A DNA stretch of 64,000 bases from Plicaturopsis crispa FD-325 SS-3 (GCA_000827205.1 KN832573.1:399144-463143); one strand, 5' to 3'. Positions 43,432 to 56,336 are shown, counted from the first letter of the stretch. Made by a program: numbers and translations. Notes: a model not told the origin generated them from the sequence alone.

Positions 43432-45573
43432 ATGCCACGAGATATCGCTTCATCGTGGCTCTCGAAATTCGCACCCGCCCTGTGCTCGGGCGATATCGAA
43501 GCAACGGTGTCGACCTTCGCGCCCGACGGGTGGCTGCGAGACGTGCTCGCGCTCACCTGGGACACGCGCTCCCTCGAGGGCCGCGCGAAGATATCCGCGT
43601 ACCTCTCCGCGCATCTCGCGGGGGCGCGTATAGCGGATATCCGGCTCGACGAACGGCAGCACCTCGCGCCTGAGTACTTCCCGCTCGCCTCGGATGGCGC
43701 GCGCAGGGGCGTGGCTTTTGCGTTTACGTTTGATGCGGCGGTGTTTCATGGGCAGGGGTACGTGCATCTTGTGCAGGAGGAAGCGAGTGGCGAGTGGAAG
43801 GCGATGGCGGTGCTGCTCATGAACCGGGATATCAAGGGGCATGAGGAGGCTGGTCCGGAGAGCGGGGTGTACGGTGATCACACATTGTCCTGGGAGGAAG
43901 TCCGCGCGGAGAGAAGGAAGAAGGTGGAGGCAGATCCTCACGTTCTCATCCGTAAGTACTTACCCGTCGCGAATTATAGGAGTGGATTGTGATCTCGAAG
44001 TCGTAGTTGGCGGCGGTCAAACGGGACTGCATATCGCTGCGCGGTTCAAGCAGATGAACATTCCGGCTATCGTCGTTGAGAGGAATCATCGAATAGGAGA
44101 TAACTGGCGTCAGCGATACCCGACCCTCACATTGCACACAACGCGCTCCCATCATACATGTGAGTGATCTCGCTGTCTGCGACGTTAATTGACCATTTTT
44201 TGTGCTAAATTCTGGCAGTTCTGTACCAACCATACCCTACGACCTGGCCAAAGTACACCCCGCGAGACAAAGTTGCCGACTGGCTCGAACAGTACGTCGA
44301 ATCACAAGATCTGGTCGTCTGGACAGACTCCACGCTGCTGCCTCCGAGATACAATCCGAAGACGCGTCGCTGGACCGCCGTCGTCCGCAAAAACGACACC
44401 AATATCCTCCTGCACCCCGCGCACATTGTAATCGCCGTCGGCACCCTCGGTGCCCCGCGCATCCCCCCAGTGCGGTCGCTCGAGACCTTCGCCGGCACCG
44501 TCATGCACGCCAGCTCATACGCCGGTGGCCACCCCTTCGTCGGGAAGCGCGCCGTCGTCATCGGCGCGGGCAACACCGCCGCGGACATCTGCCAGGACCT
44601 GGTGTTCCGCGGCGCGGCGTCCGTGACGATGGTGCAGCGCACTTCTACGTGCGTGATGACCGCCAAATGGGTCAGGGATGGTATGGCGGTGCATTTTCCC
44701 GAGGGCGTAGATACGGAGGTCAGCGATTTCAAGGTCGCTTCTATGCCCCTGGGGCTGTTGAAGATACTGGGGAAGCGGGAGGAGGCTGCCAGTTGGGCAC
44801 GCGAGAAGGACATGTATGATGGGCTGCGGAAGGCTGGGCTGAAGCTGAACATGGGCGTTGATGGAACCGGCCAGCACCTCCTCATTTATGAACGGTTCGG
44901 CGGTACGTGTAATTTTATCGCAGGTTTTCTTCTTCACTCTCTGACTCTTGGTCATCGCCATCAGGATTCTGCAAGTGCTCGGTCGCTCTTGGATTCACCG
45001 CATAGCTGACCTGATCGACTCAGGGATCGATGTCGGAATCGCGTCACTCATAATATCCGGGAATGTGAAAGTGAAGCAAGGCGTCGAGCCAACACAGTGC
45101 ACGGCCAACACGGTCGTCTTTTCGGACGGCTCAGAACTCGACGCGGACCTTGTCGTTTTCGCGTGCGTATTTGGTGGTAGCATGCGGTTTTTGTGCAAGT
45201 TCTTATCATTCGCTTTACGCAGAACGGGCTACCACAGCTCGCGCGAGAGTTTGAAAGATCTCTTTGGCTCAGAGGTCATTGAACAAACCAACGAAATGTG
45301 GGGACTCGACGAGGAGTCCGAGGTGAGGGGGAGTTATCGCAGGTCAGGCCACCCTGGGGTATGTTTTCCGTCTTAATTTTGTCAGGTACTGTTGACTGAT
45401 AGTGTTGTGTTCTCGCTAGCTATGGTACGGGGCCGGCGATTTTTCGGTTTCACGGTCGCTGTCGAAACAGCTTGTGAGACAGACGCTTCAACTACTCCCT
45501 GAAGATCTACTCATCGTATTCTGAGTAGGCGTTGCAAATCAAAGCTATCGAGCTGGGATTGATGGCAGTATAG
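43432..45573 (+). CDS. SnoaL-like/flavin monooxygenase fusion, copy 1
   Basis: Eight exons (43432-43951, 43980-44159, 44219-44902, 44965-44970, 45024-45162, 45223-45358, 45420-45473, 45529-45573), 587 aa. Residues 1-170 form an NTF2/SnoaL-like domain (ALCSGDIEATVSTFAPDGWL, WDTRSLEGRAKI, EWKAMAVLLM). The rest is an FMO-type oxidoreductase: FAD motif GGGQTG, RIGDNWRQRYPTLTLH, the FAGTVMHASSY fingerprint, NADPH motif GAGNTAADI, and ATGYHSSRE near the end. Exon 4 is a 6-nt microexon with a GC donor; including it yields GGFWIDVG, as expected for the family. The start at 43432 is chosen by alignment with copy 2; an upstream in-frame ATG exists at 43363. Likely a soluble NADPH-dependent oxygenase; substrate unknown. 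Confidence 0.87.
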
Positions 45574-46050
45574 GATGGAAATGCAAGGGACCAATAAATG
45601 TAGGACAGCACAGATCCATTCCACGCTCGAAGCCAGACTTATAACCGTTTCCCAAGATCTGTATCTTATCTTTCGGAGACTGATCGCTTAGCGTTATTTT
45701 GCCTCCGTCTCAAAATCAAAATCACTTTCATCTGAACGCCGACTGGTAATAAAACTCACCTTCAACGCGGACCGCTACAGAAATCTACGGATGCTGCCTA
45801 AGTCGACCTTGAAGGAACTCACTGTTGCGAGCGGCTCGTCAACAACATTTTCTGCATGCGGATCACCTATTTCGTGCGCTGGAGGCACTTATCTTTGATA
45901 GCTGGCCTCAAGCCAGCTTCTTTGACGCAAGCGCTCGCTCCCCACCCACGGTAAACTCGGGGAGATACGATGGCCATGATAACATTCGGACCATAGAGCC
46001 CGTTCTATAGTATATATTTTGCACTGTCATCTCCACGACTTCTCTGAACG
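45574..46050. other. Intergenic region and promoter of transporter copy 2
   Basis: TAGTATATATTT at 46008-46019, about 35-40 nt before the ATG at 46051, is a good TATA-like box. Nothing else is seen. Confidence 0.5.
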
Positions 46051-48990
46051 ATGTCTGCAATGACCGTCTCGACCATTCTACCTCAAGCTGCTGGCTATGG
46101 CGTTGGTACGTCTTATAACGTTTTATTGGTCGACTAGTCCATTGACATATGGTATACCATAGTTGTCGGCATCGGGCTGTTCTTCAGCGCATTTATGCTG
46201 CTCTTGACTTGGCTGCAATCGCGCTATACGCCCTTCTCGCCGAAATCATCGGAGGAGTTTTCCAGCGCGTCGAGAAGCGTGAAACCGGGTCTCATTGCGA
46301 GTGGGATTGTTAGTGCGTGGACATGGGCTGCAACGTTGGTGAGCAAGAGTACTGGGGCTCTTCACATCATAAACGTCTTGCTCACCTGCTGTGTTTACCA
46401 GCTTCAATCGAGCGCAGTCGCGTATAAATATGGCATATCGGGTCCATGGTGGTACGGTGCTGGTGCTACTGTTCAGGTTTTGCTTTTTGCACAGGTATAT
46501 TAGGACTCCTCGGATGCACGCCGTTTGAGTTCATCCTCATGTTTGTTTGTGGCACTAATTCCAACTGGCGTATTGCAGCTTGCAGCAAAACTCAAACTGA
46601 ATGCACCATACGCGCACACATGGCTCGAGATCATTGGAATGCGCTGGGGCCGTACGGCCCATATTGTATTCATGATATTCGGGTGATTGCTGTCATGTGC
46701 CGCGTATGTTCGCATCGCAGACTGATTGCTCGTCGTCCAACAGGCTCGCGACCAACATCATCGTGTCCTCCATGCTCATACTTGGCGGAAGCGCCACTGT
46801 CACAGATCTGACCGGAATGAACACGATTGCTGTAAGCACTTCAATCTAGCTTTCGCGGGTACGAGTTGACATGCATTCGACAGGCGTGTTTCTTGATCCC
46901 GCTTGGGGTAGCAATATACGTCGTCGTAGGCGGCATGCGCTCGACACTGCTATGCGATTAGTGAGCCATCACTTTTGTCCTGCCCTTTTTTCCAGCTAAT
47001 CCAGAGCAACAATATCTCATAGTACGCATACGACGGTGCTTTTCGCCATCATCCTTACCTTTGTGTTCACCGTATATGCCACCTCCCCAAAAATCGGCTC
47101 TTTCAGAGCCATGCACGCACTGCTTGTGCAGGCTGCCGAGTCTAGTCCGGTCGTGGACAACGCACACGGCTCGTATCTCACTATGCGCTCGCGAAACGGC
47201 TTGATCTTCGGGTACGTAGTTCACCCATCTCTATCCGCGTAGTCATCGACATAGCACTCGACAGAGTAATCAACGTCATCGGGAACTTCGCGACGGTGTT
47301 CCAGGACCAAGCGTATTGGCAGCGCGCCATCGCGTCCAAGCCCGCATCCGCCGTGAAGGCGTATCTTCTCGGCGGCCTCGCCTGGTCCGTGCACATAGGC
47401 TCTCTTCACCGTTTACGTTCTCTCTGACGGCAAACGTGTATGTAGGTTTGCCATCCCCTTCACCTTCGCGACCACCCTCGGCCTCGCCGCCGTTGCGCTC
47501 ACCGCTGCCAACGACCCCGCTATGCCAAAGCTCTCCGCCGCGGACGTGTCCGCAGGCCTGCCTGCTGCCGCGGCGGCGAGTGCCCTCCTTGGGAAAGCGG
47601 GTGCGGCGGCACTGCTGGTGCTCTTGTTCTTGGCAGTCACGAGTGCGACTAGCGCAGAACTAATTGCGGTGTCGAGCTTGCTGACGTATGATGTTTACAA
47701 GGTGCGTAGAGGGTGTGCGGCGTAGAGACACGTTTGCTTGAGCTAATTGTGGTTGACAGAGGTATATCAATCCGAAGGCGACAGAGGCTCAGATCCTGAG
47801 AGTCGTGCACGCAATGGTACGTCGCCACCGCCCTCCGCAATTTTTGTCTCTTAGGACTCACCGGGCGTGAAAGGTCGCATTTTTCGCACTCGTCATGGCG
47901 CTTGCAGGTGTAATATTCTATTTCATAGGCGTGTCCATGGGCTGGCTCTACGTGCGTCCTCCTCGCCGTTCCCTCGCCTCATCTCGTCGTGCTAACACCA
48001 GCGACAGACCTTCATGGGCGTCATCCTTGGTGGGGGCGTGGTCCCGATCGCGCTGTGCATAACCTGGCGCAAGGCTAATAAATGGGGCTGCATTATCGGA
48101 GCGGTCAACGGCTTCGCGGCAGGGATCATAGCGTGGCTGGTCACTACGAGTGCGCTGAACGGGGGCGTCATCAACGTAACGGTGGGTCTGTCCTTTGGAT
48201 ACGTCCAAGCAGGAACGTGTCAGACTGAGCGATTAAGACAGACAAGTGGTGGTGACCTCGAGATGCTTGCAGGGAACCTCGCCTCCATCGGCGTCGGCGG
48301 GATAATTGCGACGGCTACATCGTTTATCGTAAGTGCCTCACCTCAAAGTCTAATTTATGCTCGTTTAACTGGAGTATCGCTTGTAGTGGCCAGACGACTT
48401 CGACTTCACGTCGACACGCGCTATGAACAAACCCGCCGTAGGGCCGACCATTATGCACCAGCCGGAGGGCACTACGCCTGAAGAGGGCGACGACGAGAAG
48501 AAGGGCCGCGAGACATCCGACGAGATCTACGCACGTTCGATCTCGAGCGAGGCTGCCGCCGCCGACCTCGACCCCGTCGCGCTCAAAAAATCATTCACGT
48601 TCGCCGCGCGTTCGTCCATCGTCCTTGTATGTATTCGTCCTTCCTTCAAGTCGCTCATTGGCATGCTGAAATGTTGTCGACAGGCGCTAATTATGATCAT
48701 TATCATACCGCTGCCATTATTCTTCGCGCAGACGATCTACGGCGTGCGCGGCCTGACGGCGTGGGTCGTCATCGGCATTATATGGACACTCGCGTCCGCG
48801 CTGACGGTCGTCGTGTACCCGCTCTGGGAGAGCCGGCAAGCGCTGGGTCAGATATGTAGAGGGATCGTCAAGGTGCGCTGTTTTTGTGCGACGGCTGGAA
48901 TGTTTTTAACGAGGTGTATTGTAGGACGTGTTCCATAGAGGGAGTGGGAAGTACGTGCATCAGGCAGGACACGAACAAATTGTAGCGTAG
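46051..48990 (+). CDS. Urea/polyamine-type sodium:solute symporter (DUR3-like), copy 2
   Basis: Sixteen exons, 682 aa: 46051-46105, 46163-46338, 46402-46494, 46579-46682, 46744-46831, 46884-46960, 47023-47211, 47265-47384, 47446-47701, 47760-47816, 47874-47951, 48008-48181, 48242-48328, 48387-48626, 48684-48872, 48925-48990; phases agree throughout. It follows the Dur3 pattern more closely than copy 1: [90 protein letters not shown] and [20 protein letters not shown]. It probably imports urea or related amides with a cation, at the plasma membrane. Intron positions are only partly shared with copy 1, so the two are old duplicates. The C-terminal tail carries an acidic/basic KKGRET region. Confidence 0.92.
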
Positions 48991-49150
48991 ACGTAGTTAT
49001 GCAATGTACAGTAAGATTAGGAGTCTAGGAATGTTCAATGCCTAAAGTGCACGCAGTATCCGAGATTCGTGAGAGACAAGTGCTGAGCATTTAGCCATGA
49101 CGAAAGCCAGGACCAAGTGGAATGACAAAAGTAGATCATCGAACGATGGA

Positions 49151-50186
49151 TCACCAGGCCTTTAATTCGAAGTAAGTAGGAAGATCATCCCATACGGACC
49201 TGCGGTTTATTTCGTGGTTAGGCCGCGCCGCCAACGTGCAATCCTCGCAAAGCATATCCTCCCACTTGCTCTGCCAGGGAAGCAGTGCCACGCAGCGCGG
49301 GGTCGGGGTCCAGTACTCCGCCGTGATCTTCGCGAACACATCCGTGCACTCGCCTGGGTCGCTGCACGTCGGGAACGGCTCGTTGGGGATCGCCCAGTCG
49401 AACGTCTGGTATGCGGCGCTCTTGATCAGCTGCTCCAACCCGAGGATTGCAATATTCTGATCGTCCTGTGCGAGGCGTACGGTGCGGTAGTTGTTGCGGG
49501 GGTGTGGGAGGACGCCGCGGATGATCTGCGTGACGTTGTATGTGCTGACACAGTCATAGAACGCGGCGGGTAGTATCTCGGGGATGTCGTGGGCGCGTGC
49601 GAGATTAATCACGTCAACAACGAGTCCGGGATACTTCTCAACGCGGAACTTGCGCTCGTCCCAGGCTTCGATGGTTTTTGGGTACTGGTCCGTTAAGTAG
49701 CAGAGTGCGCGGGATTGAAGGTATTCCATCCCGTATTTGCGCGCTAGACGATACACCGCACTGATCAGAGAAAAGGGCTGCGAATGGGAGGGGTCGAAAT
49801 AACTGGGGCATTTCGGCATAAGCTACGCGTACCCGTAGAACGGGGAGTGCGGTTACGGACCTTTGCTCATAGAGCGCACGAAGCAGGGACTCGAGGTCGT
49901 TCGCCGAATCTTGCAGCATTACTACCGGGCAGTTGTCCACGTACTCCTCCCCATGCGGTTCCGCAAAGTTCATCATGTCCTGGAAAATGGGGGAGTTTTG
50001 CGCGAGAATCGAGTAGTGCACGCGGAACCGCACGCTCTCCGTCTCAAGAACGATGCTGCCGTCCTGGTACCACACGGTTTTGGACCGTGTCGGCTGTGCA
50101 TAAGAAGGGCACGAGCCTCCGACGTGACGCGTCTCGTCGAGCCTTGCGCGCTTTTCTGGACGATCCATGGGTCCCCTAGAGTCCAT
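49151..50186 (-). CDS. BTB/POZ domain protein, copy K
   Basis: Two exons, 49861-50186 and 49151-49802, 325 aa. It is the most divergent intact copy: the start is MDSRGPMDRPEKRARLDE, the BTB fold has RFRVHYSILAQNSPIF, and exon 1 ends RALYEQR with a non-standard GTCCGT donor. The second half keeps YFDPSHSQPF, FDVINLAR as VDVINLARAHD, LPAAFY, CEDC and a YFELKAW ending in place of CFDLPPW. It is convergent with transporter copy 2, leaving only 160 nt between the stops. Confidence 0.83.
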
Positions 50187-51605
50187 TCTACTATGCGACA
50201 GGTCAGTTTGCAGTACCTTGGAATCGCCTCACGGGCTTGCAATTGATGAAGAGCTGCATACTTGCAATCGTTCAACGCGCCGAATGGTTCGCTTGTTGAA
50301 CTTCCTGTTGACTGAAGTCCACGGTAAATCACCACGGAGAATAGAATCGGTAAGGAGAAAGGATGAATTACACTAAGTTATCCCCCAATAGTCGCGTCCA
50401 GAGGCGTCGACGACACTTCGCGCCACAGTCAAATCCGACTCCCGATTCCGGATCGAGGAGAACGCCTTCGACCGTGACAGCGCTCGCGGCTCGTCGCTAC
50501 ACAAGTTTCACCATATGTGTTTCTCAGATTCTCTGGCACCAACTTTGTAACAATTCCATGTTCCCGCTACAATAAACTTGAGAACGGCACGCTTGATACC
50601 GTGAAAAGACAAATGTAATCGGGCTCGCCGCTCTGTTTGTTCAAGACCGCGTCAGATTGGCGTCAGTCGCTGTCTGTGAGCTTGTGAGTGCAACAGCCGC
50701 CTGAATGGTCCAAAATACTGACGCCATGCTTTTGCGCACTGTTAGCTCTGTGTCAGAACAGGTACACACATATCTGCGAGCATCGCTGCACATAGAAATG
50801 TCCGTACTTGTTAAGGTCATTCGAGTCGGTGAGTATGTCAGTTGCCAAAGTTGCCTGGCTAGACGTGCTAACCATTCCAAAACGATTCCTAAAGTCTACT
50901 GTATACTGAATGTAGAGTGTATCCCGCTACCCGGTCGTCCATACGCACCGGCAGTCACATACAATATTTGTCGGCGGGCCATCGAACGCGCAAAATGCGA
51001 TCGCTCGCCCTCGTCGGACTCTCTATCTTGGATGCACGGTGAGCTTGTGATATTCTGCCGTCATTACCAAGAAGTCTCACTGGCATAGCCTGTGCTTGAG
51101 TTGACGATCAGTCTATATGGCAGAGTTCCTATACGCGACACCGGCTTTTGCTTTCCTATGTGTGCTTTGAAGTTTGGCATTTAGGCTTCGATACCCACTT
51201 AAACCCCCGACATGCACAGCGTGACCGTGTTAGCAATCCGGAGCGATGTGGGGACCTCAAAGGCTTTGGAAGGTAAACCCCATCGAGCTCTAATATTCCC
51301 TGTGCGGGCAAGAATGCCGGTTCCTTCTGACGCGATGTAGAGCGTTCTTTCAACGATTTTAGGTACACCTGCACACCTTTACAAGACCAATTGGCAATGC
51401 AACCAGTGAGTCAGTAGCTGGTCCGGTTCTTCCTCCTTCAGAAACTTCGCAAGCGGGGCGGCCGCGACCCGTGTTTCCCAGGCGTATGCAAGACTCGTAA
51501 TACGATCCAGTAAGGTATCTCCCTCTCAGAGGACCTGCGCATAATTGGCACGGCTATAAAACCCGCCTGCGACTCGATGGTATACTTCTCCCAACCAAGC
51601 CCACC
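50187..51605. other. Gene-free region between BTB copy K and FMO copy 2
   Basis: About 1.4 kb with no convincing frame. 50700-51150 contains several intron-like signals but no conserved protein. It includes the FMO promoter listed separately. Confidence 0.4.
51554..51562 (+). promoter_or_regulatory. TATA box of SnoaL-FMO copy 2
   Basis: CTATAAAAC, about 50 nt upstream of the ATG at 51606, with pyrimidine-rich DNA (TTCTCCC) in between. This is the clearest TATA element in the window. Confidence 0.65.
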
Positions 51606-53791
51606 ATGCCAAACCCCGACGTACAGGCTATCGTCTCCGCTTGGATATCCAACTTTGCTGCTGCTGTGTCTGCAGGTGATGCTGAGGCTGTCGCAGCTAC
51701 GTTTCTCCCTGAAGGCTGGCTCCGCGATGTCCTCGTCTTCACGTGGGATGCCCGATCCCTGGAGGGCTACGATAAAATACTTGCCTACCTCTCCGAGCAC
51801 CTGCGCGGCGCGCATATAACCGACATCAAGCTCGACGACAGGCCTCACCTCGCGCCGGAGTTCTCGCCCGCGGGACCCAAGACCCCCGCGAGCATCGGCT
51901 CCGCGTTCACGTTCGATGCCCCGCGTTTTCGGGGCCGCGGAAGCGTCCGCCTCGTCGCGACGGAGAATGGCGAGTGGCGAGCACTCACGGTGCTGCTCAT
52001 GATGGACGATATTAAGGGCCACGAAGAGGCGGGGCCGGAGAGTGGTGTGTACGGCGACCACACGCTCGCGTGGGAGGACGTTTGGGCAGAACGCCGGGCG
52101 AAAATCGAAGCTGACCCCCAAGTCATAATTCGTATGTCAAATCTTATCTCTTCTGTTCCTGCATTCACCGACAGAGGGTCGTTCAATAGTGGGTGGTGGG
52201 CAGACCGGCTTGAATGTAGCGGCACGGTTTAAGCAGATGAACATTCCGTCGCTTGTCCTCGACCAGAACGACCGCATCGGTGACAACTGGCGCCACCGAT
52301 ATCCCACATTGTCTTTGCATACTATCCGAACGCACCATTCCTGTGAGCCATGTTCTTTTCGTTCCACTACTCAATTCATCCAATATTATATGGAATTACC
52401 CTAGTTTTATATCAGCCGTATCCTGCGAATTGGCCTATGTACACCCCGCGCGACAAGCTCGCCGACTGGCTCGAGCAATACGTCCGTTCGCAGGACCTCG
52501 TCGTCTGGTCAAACTCCACCATTCTCCCGACGCCCAAGTACGATCCTGCAACAAAGAAATGGACCGTCCTCGTCCGCAGGAACGGCCGCAACGTCCTGCT
52601 ACACCCTGCCCACATTGTCATCGCCGTTGGAACGCTCGGCGCACCACGCATCCCCCCTATCCAGTCGCTCGACGCGTTCGCCGGCCCCGTCCTTCACGCG
52701 AGCAAATACACGGGCGCCAACCCGTACATCGGCAAACGCGTCATCGTCGTCGGCGCGGGGAACACCGCCGCGGATATCTGCCAGGACCTTTCGAACCGCG
52801 GCGCGTCCTCCGTCACGCTCGTGCAGCGCACGTCGACCTGCGTCGTCACCTTAAAGTGGCTGCGGGACTTCCAATCCGCCGTGTATCCGGAGGGGCTCGA
52901 CCAGGACATCGCGGATTTTAAGAATGCGGGGATGCCGGCGGGCTTGTTTTTGAAGACGCTGCGCGCGCAGGAGGCTGAGAGCTGGGAGAGCGAGAGAGAG
53001 CTATATGACGCGCTTACGAAGGCTGGTGTGAAGCTCAACATGGGGATCGATGGTGGCGGGCAGCCCTCACTCATCCTTGAAAGATTCGGAGGTGAGCACC
53101 GATTTTACATTTCTGTTTTGGCGACTCTGAAAGGGTAGTTCTCTTTTACTAGGATTTTGTAAGCGCACTGTGTGGCCCTTGTATGGTCTCGCGGGAACAC
53201 TGACCAGTCAATTTCAGGGATCGACGTTGGCATCTGCAAACTCGTCATTTCTGGGAAAGTGAAGGTCAAGCAAGGCGCTGTGATTACGTCCTGTACCCCG
53301 CGCAGTGTAATATTCTCGGATGGCTCTGAACTCGAGGCTGACGCCCTGATATTCGGGTGGGTCCGCGTACATTAGTACTGTTACTCAATTTCGTTTTGCT
53401 AACGCTTACATCTCTCTAGAACCGGTTACCACAGTTCGCGCGATAGCCTGAAGAACACCTTCGGCGCAGAAGTGATTGATCGCACGACCGAAATGTGGGG
53501 ACTAGACGCCGAGGGCGAGTACAAGACTTATCGTCCGTCTGGGCAACCTGGTGTACGTTTCTCTCGACCGATGCCTTGAGAGCCGCCTGATTCACAGTGC
53601 TCGCGACAGCTATGGTATGCATCGGGCGACTTTACAATGTCGCGATTTATCTCGAAGCAATTGGTTAGTCGTCTTGCAGCTTGGTCGTTCTTTTGTCGTT
53701 AACTTCGGTGTCGTGGCAGGCTCTGCAACTCAAGGCGATCGAGCTCGGCATGATTCCTGTGCCTAACATTGACGTTTACGAGGAACGCTAA
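51606..53791 (+). CDS. SnoaL-like/flavin monooxygenase fusion, copy 2
   Basis: Eight exons (51606-52131, 52175-52342, 52405-53091, 53153-53158, 53218-53356, 53420-53552, 53610-53663, 53720-53791), 594 aa, same architecture and intron phases as copy 1. N-terminal SnoaL-like domain: AAVSAGDAEAVAATFLPEGW and WDARSLEGYDKI. FMO part: GGGQTG, RIGDNWRHRYPTLSLH, FAGPVLHASKY, GAGNTAADI and GTGYHSSRD. The 6-nt microexon is kept, here with a GTAAGC donor, giving GGFWIDVG. At the start of exon 2 it is four residues shorter than copy 1, just before the FAD motif. The C-terminus LKAIELGMIPVPNIDVYEER is longer than copy 1's. Both copies flank transporter copy 2 and BTB copy K in the same orientation. Confidence 0.88.
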
Positions 53792-54347
53792 TTGATCAAA
53801 GGAGACTGTATTGTAGGTTTCCGTACAGAATGCCAACAATTTGAAGTCAAATTTTACAGAGTTGTTCGGACCTTTCTGTGGGCTATGAGTTCCACGCACC
53901 CTATGCAGTTCTTCAAAGACACCTTAATTGGGTTTCACCGCCGACAGTCTGGCGTCTGTATACCGCTCATCTTTTCGTGACTGTGTGTAGGTGAGTCCTC
54001 TTCTCCTCTTGCTGTTGCATGAGATCTACTTACCAATTTATGCGGACTATAGGGCGCGGTCGTCCAGGCGAGTAGCAGCAGTCATGCCGGCTTACCTCCG
54101 TGAGCAGCGGTAGGATTCAATGTCATATTGGCACAGTCTTCGTACTGAGTACACACTAGTACATCGCTAAGGTAGCTTTACGGCCCAAGCATTTCTTCGT
54201 ACAGTTACACACGCCTAGAGAAAGTCATCCCAGTTCGTCTGAGGTCTTATTCAACATCGGAAAGCTGCGGCAGAGAACACGAGTACGCACCGTTCTTCAT
54301 TTTCGCGTCTAGCGGCCTGTGGGAGCGCTCGAGAAGTTTGTGGAGGT
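53792..54347. other. Spacer between convergent FMO and MYND genes
   Basis: Only 3' flanking DNA. A GTAGGT...AG interval near 53988 may be an intron in a 3' UTR. Confidence 0.4.
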
Positions 54348-56336
54348 TCACGCGCTTTCAGATACCGCAGTTACGACCTCGTGTCCCTCGACACCATTGA
54401 CGTATTTAACGAGGTCGAAAAATATAATCAGCCACCTCTCCTCACCCTCGTTGTTTGGAACCCGCGTCCTCACGGCAATCTTGTCCCCGCCGTATCCCTG
54501 TGCGCGCCGAATGGTGTCATTCCAGCGGTCCTCGGCCAAACTCGCAGTCGATCCGCCCGCGCTTTGCGGGTGTGGGTCCATAACGGTAATCACGTTGAGT
54601 ACGGGAGGCACAACCGCGAGATTGACGTCCAGCGCGATGGTTTGCGTGGGTATCTTCTCGGCGGCTACACGCATCAAGATGCCGGGCAAGTAGCGGCGCA
54701 CCTCGTATTCTGAGAGGAAGTAGATGAAGCTAGTGTCAAGCCTGTTCCGCGGTTGCTGACGCCCGACTGTACTCCGGCCGTGAATCCAGCATAGGCAGGA
54801 GCGACGAGAAGGACGTACGTTGTAGCAATTTTTGCGCGAATTTGCAGCCGTTCTTGTGGAGGGGCCAATCCAATCGCTGGCACTCCTTCGAACAATACAG
54901 TGGCCCCATGCACCCCGAGCATCGTTTCATCGTATCGTCGTTGAATTTTGAGTTTGAACACTATGCCGTGGATGAGAAATATACATCGTTTGGGAGCAGA
55001 ATGCACGGACCTTTGGGTAGGTGCAGGCCTCGGATGCTGCACGGCCACCTCGCTCGTCCCATAAATCGAGCATCCCAAGCCGCACCTCAGCGAAAGCCTT
55101 GAACTTTTGCCAAGCGTCCCACAAGCATCCCACTACAGCCTTAGTACCAAGCCTCCGCTTCTCGACTTGGCGCAGGGCCCTGCGCACGGCACGCAGCACC
55201 GAGCGAAAGACGGTGTACTTTGACAGCACTTCGTCTAGAAATCTTTCACAAAGCTCCACGGCGAAGTCGGTGGGATCTACCGTGGCGAGCCAGCTCCCAG
55301 ACCGCAGCATTGCGGTGATCAGACCCGAATCCAAGGCCTGCACCACCCACACGGCGCCGTTGGTCGAATAAAACACTCGCAGAAGGTTTCGGTAGCACTC
55401 ATTGAGCGTGTTCGCTGGCTTCGCTTGCGCAGGGCGTGCATTGCACCATGACAAGACCTCGATTATCACAGGGATCAGTCCTTCGTTAGCGAGCGCGAGA
55501 TGGATTGCTTGGCACTGGCCAGAGAGATTGTACATGAGCATCAGGTGAGGCCCAACATCCGTCTCTGGGGCATTAGCATCCGCCACCGATGTGCGCAGAC
55601 GTGACAACGCGGTTGTGGCAACCAATTTGGAGTCGCCGCCGGCGCCCGCAAGAATCTGAGGACCGAAAATTTGAGGGCCTACAGGGCTTTTTGGAGTAGC
55701 ATCTGTAGATTCGAGGAGGCCGCCGAGGGCGAGCATGAGACGAGACTGGATATAATGATACCCGGCATCCGAGAGGTTCGTTCCAAGGCGTGCGTGGTCA
55801 CTAGCGTGAAGCCATTGCTCCATGATAAGCTCCAAGACGCCCGACGTGGTGGTGACAGCGATGCGCAGATTTGTGTGCCTTCGCAGTACCTCTAGCGTGG
55901 TCGCGATACCGATAACGGCACTCGTGCACGCGTCCTCACCGTAGGATTTCTGGAGAACACATTTCTCGCGCATAAACTGCAACCATTTCCAGATGGACGG
56001 CCAACCGTCAGGCTCGAGGATACGCGCGATGAGTGCGGGTGTGGAGAGCATATGCTCAGAGGAGCCGACTTCGACGAAAGCCTTCAGAGCGTCGGTGGCT
56101 AGATTGACTCGTTCGCGGTCAGCGGTGGTTGGCCGCTCGGATTTTGGTATCTTAGCAGGGCGGAGGAAACGGAAGATAGGTGCGATTGTCGTGGGCGTCA
56201 CCTCCCCCGAAGGAGCGGTCTTCACATGATGTACAATGTCGTACAACAATTTTGTGGCGTCTGGGGTTGCAGCCATACTGAGAGCGCTCGCCTGGCAAGC
56301 CGCCAAGCCCTCACAAGATCTACAGCGCAAAGTCAT
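54348..56336 (-). CDS. MYND zinc-finger protein
   Basis: Three exons (55011-56336, 54819-54960, 54348-54766), 628 aa. The long first exon is helical and Leu/Ala-rich (residues 1-442), resembling the armadillo-like N-terminal halves of fungal MYND proteins. The finger starts at the exon junction, ACTYPK joined to CSNSKF, then CSGCMGPLYCSKECQRLDWP and HKNGC, giving the Cys/His set of the MYND fold (first pair spaced x4, not the usual x2). The C-terminal third (FIYFLSEYEVRRYLPGILMR, IALDVNLAVVPPVLNVITVM) has no finger and no known catalytic motif. The first donor is GTCCGT, so the junction is slightly uncertain. MYND fingers bind proline-rich peptides; this is probably an adaptor. No SET domain is present. 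Confidence 0.82.
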
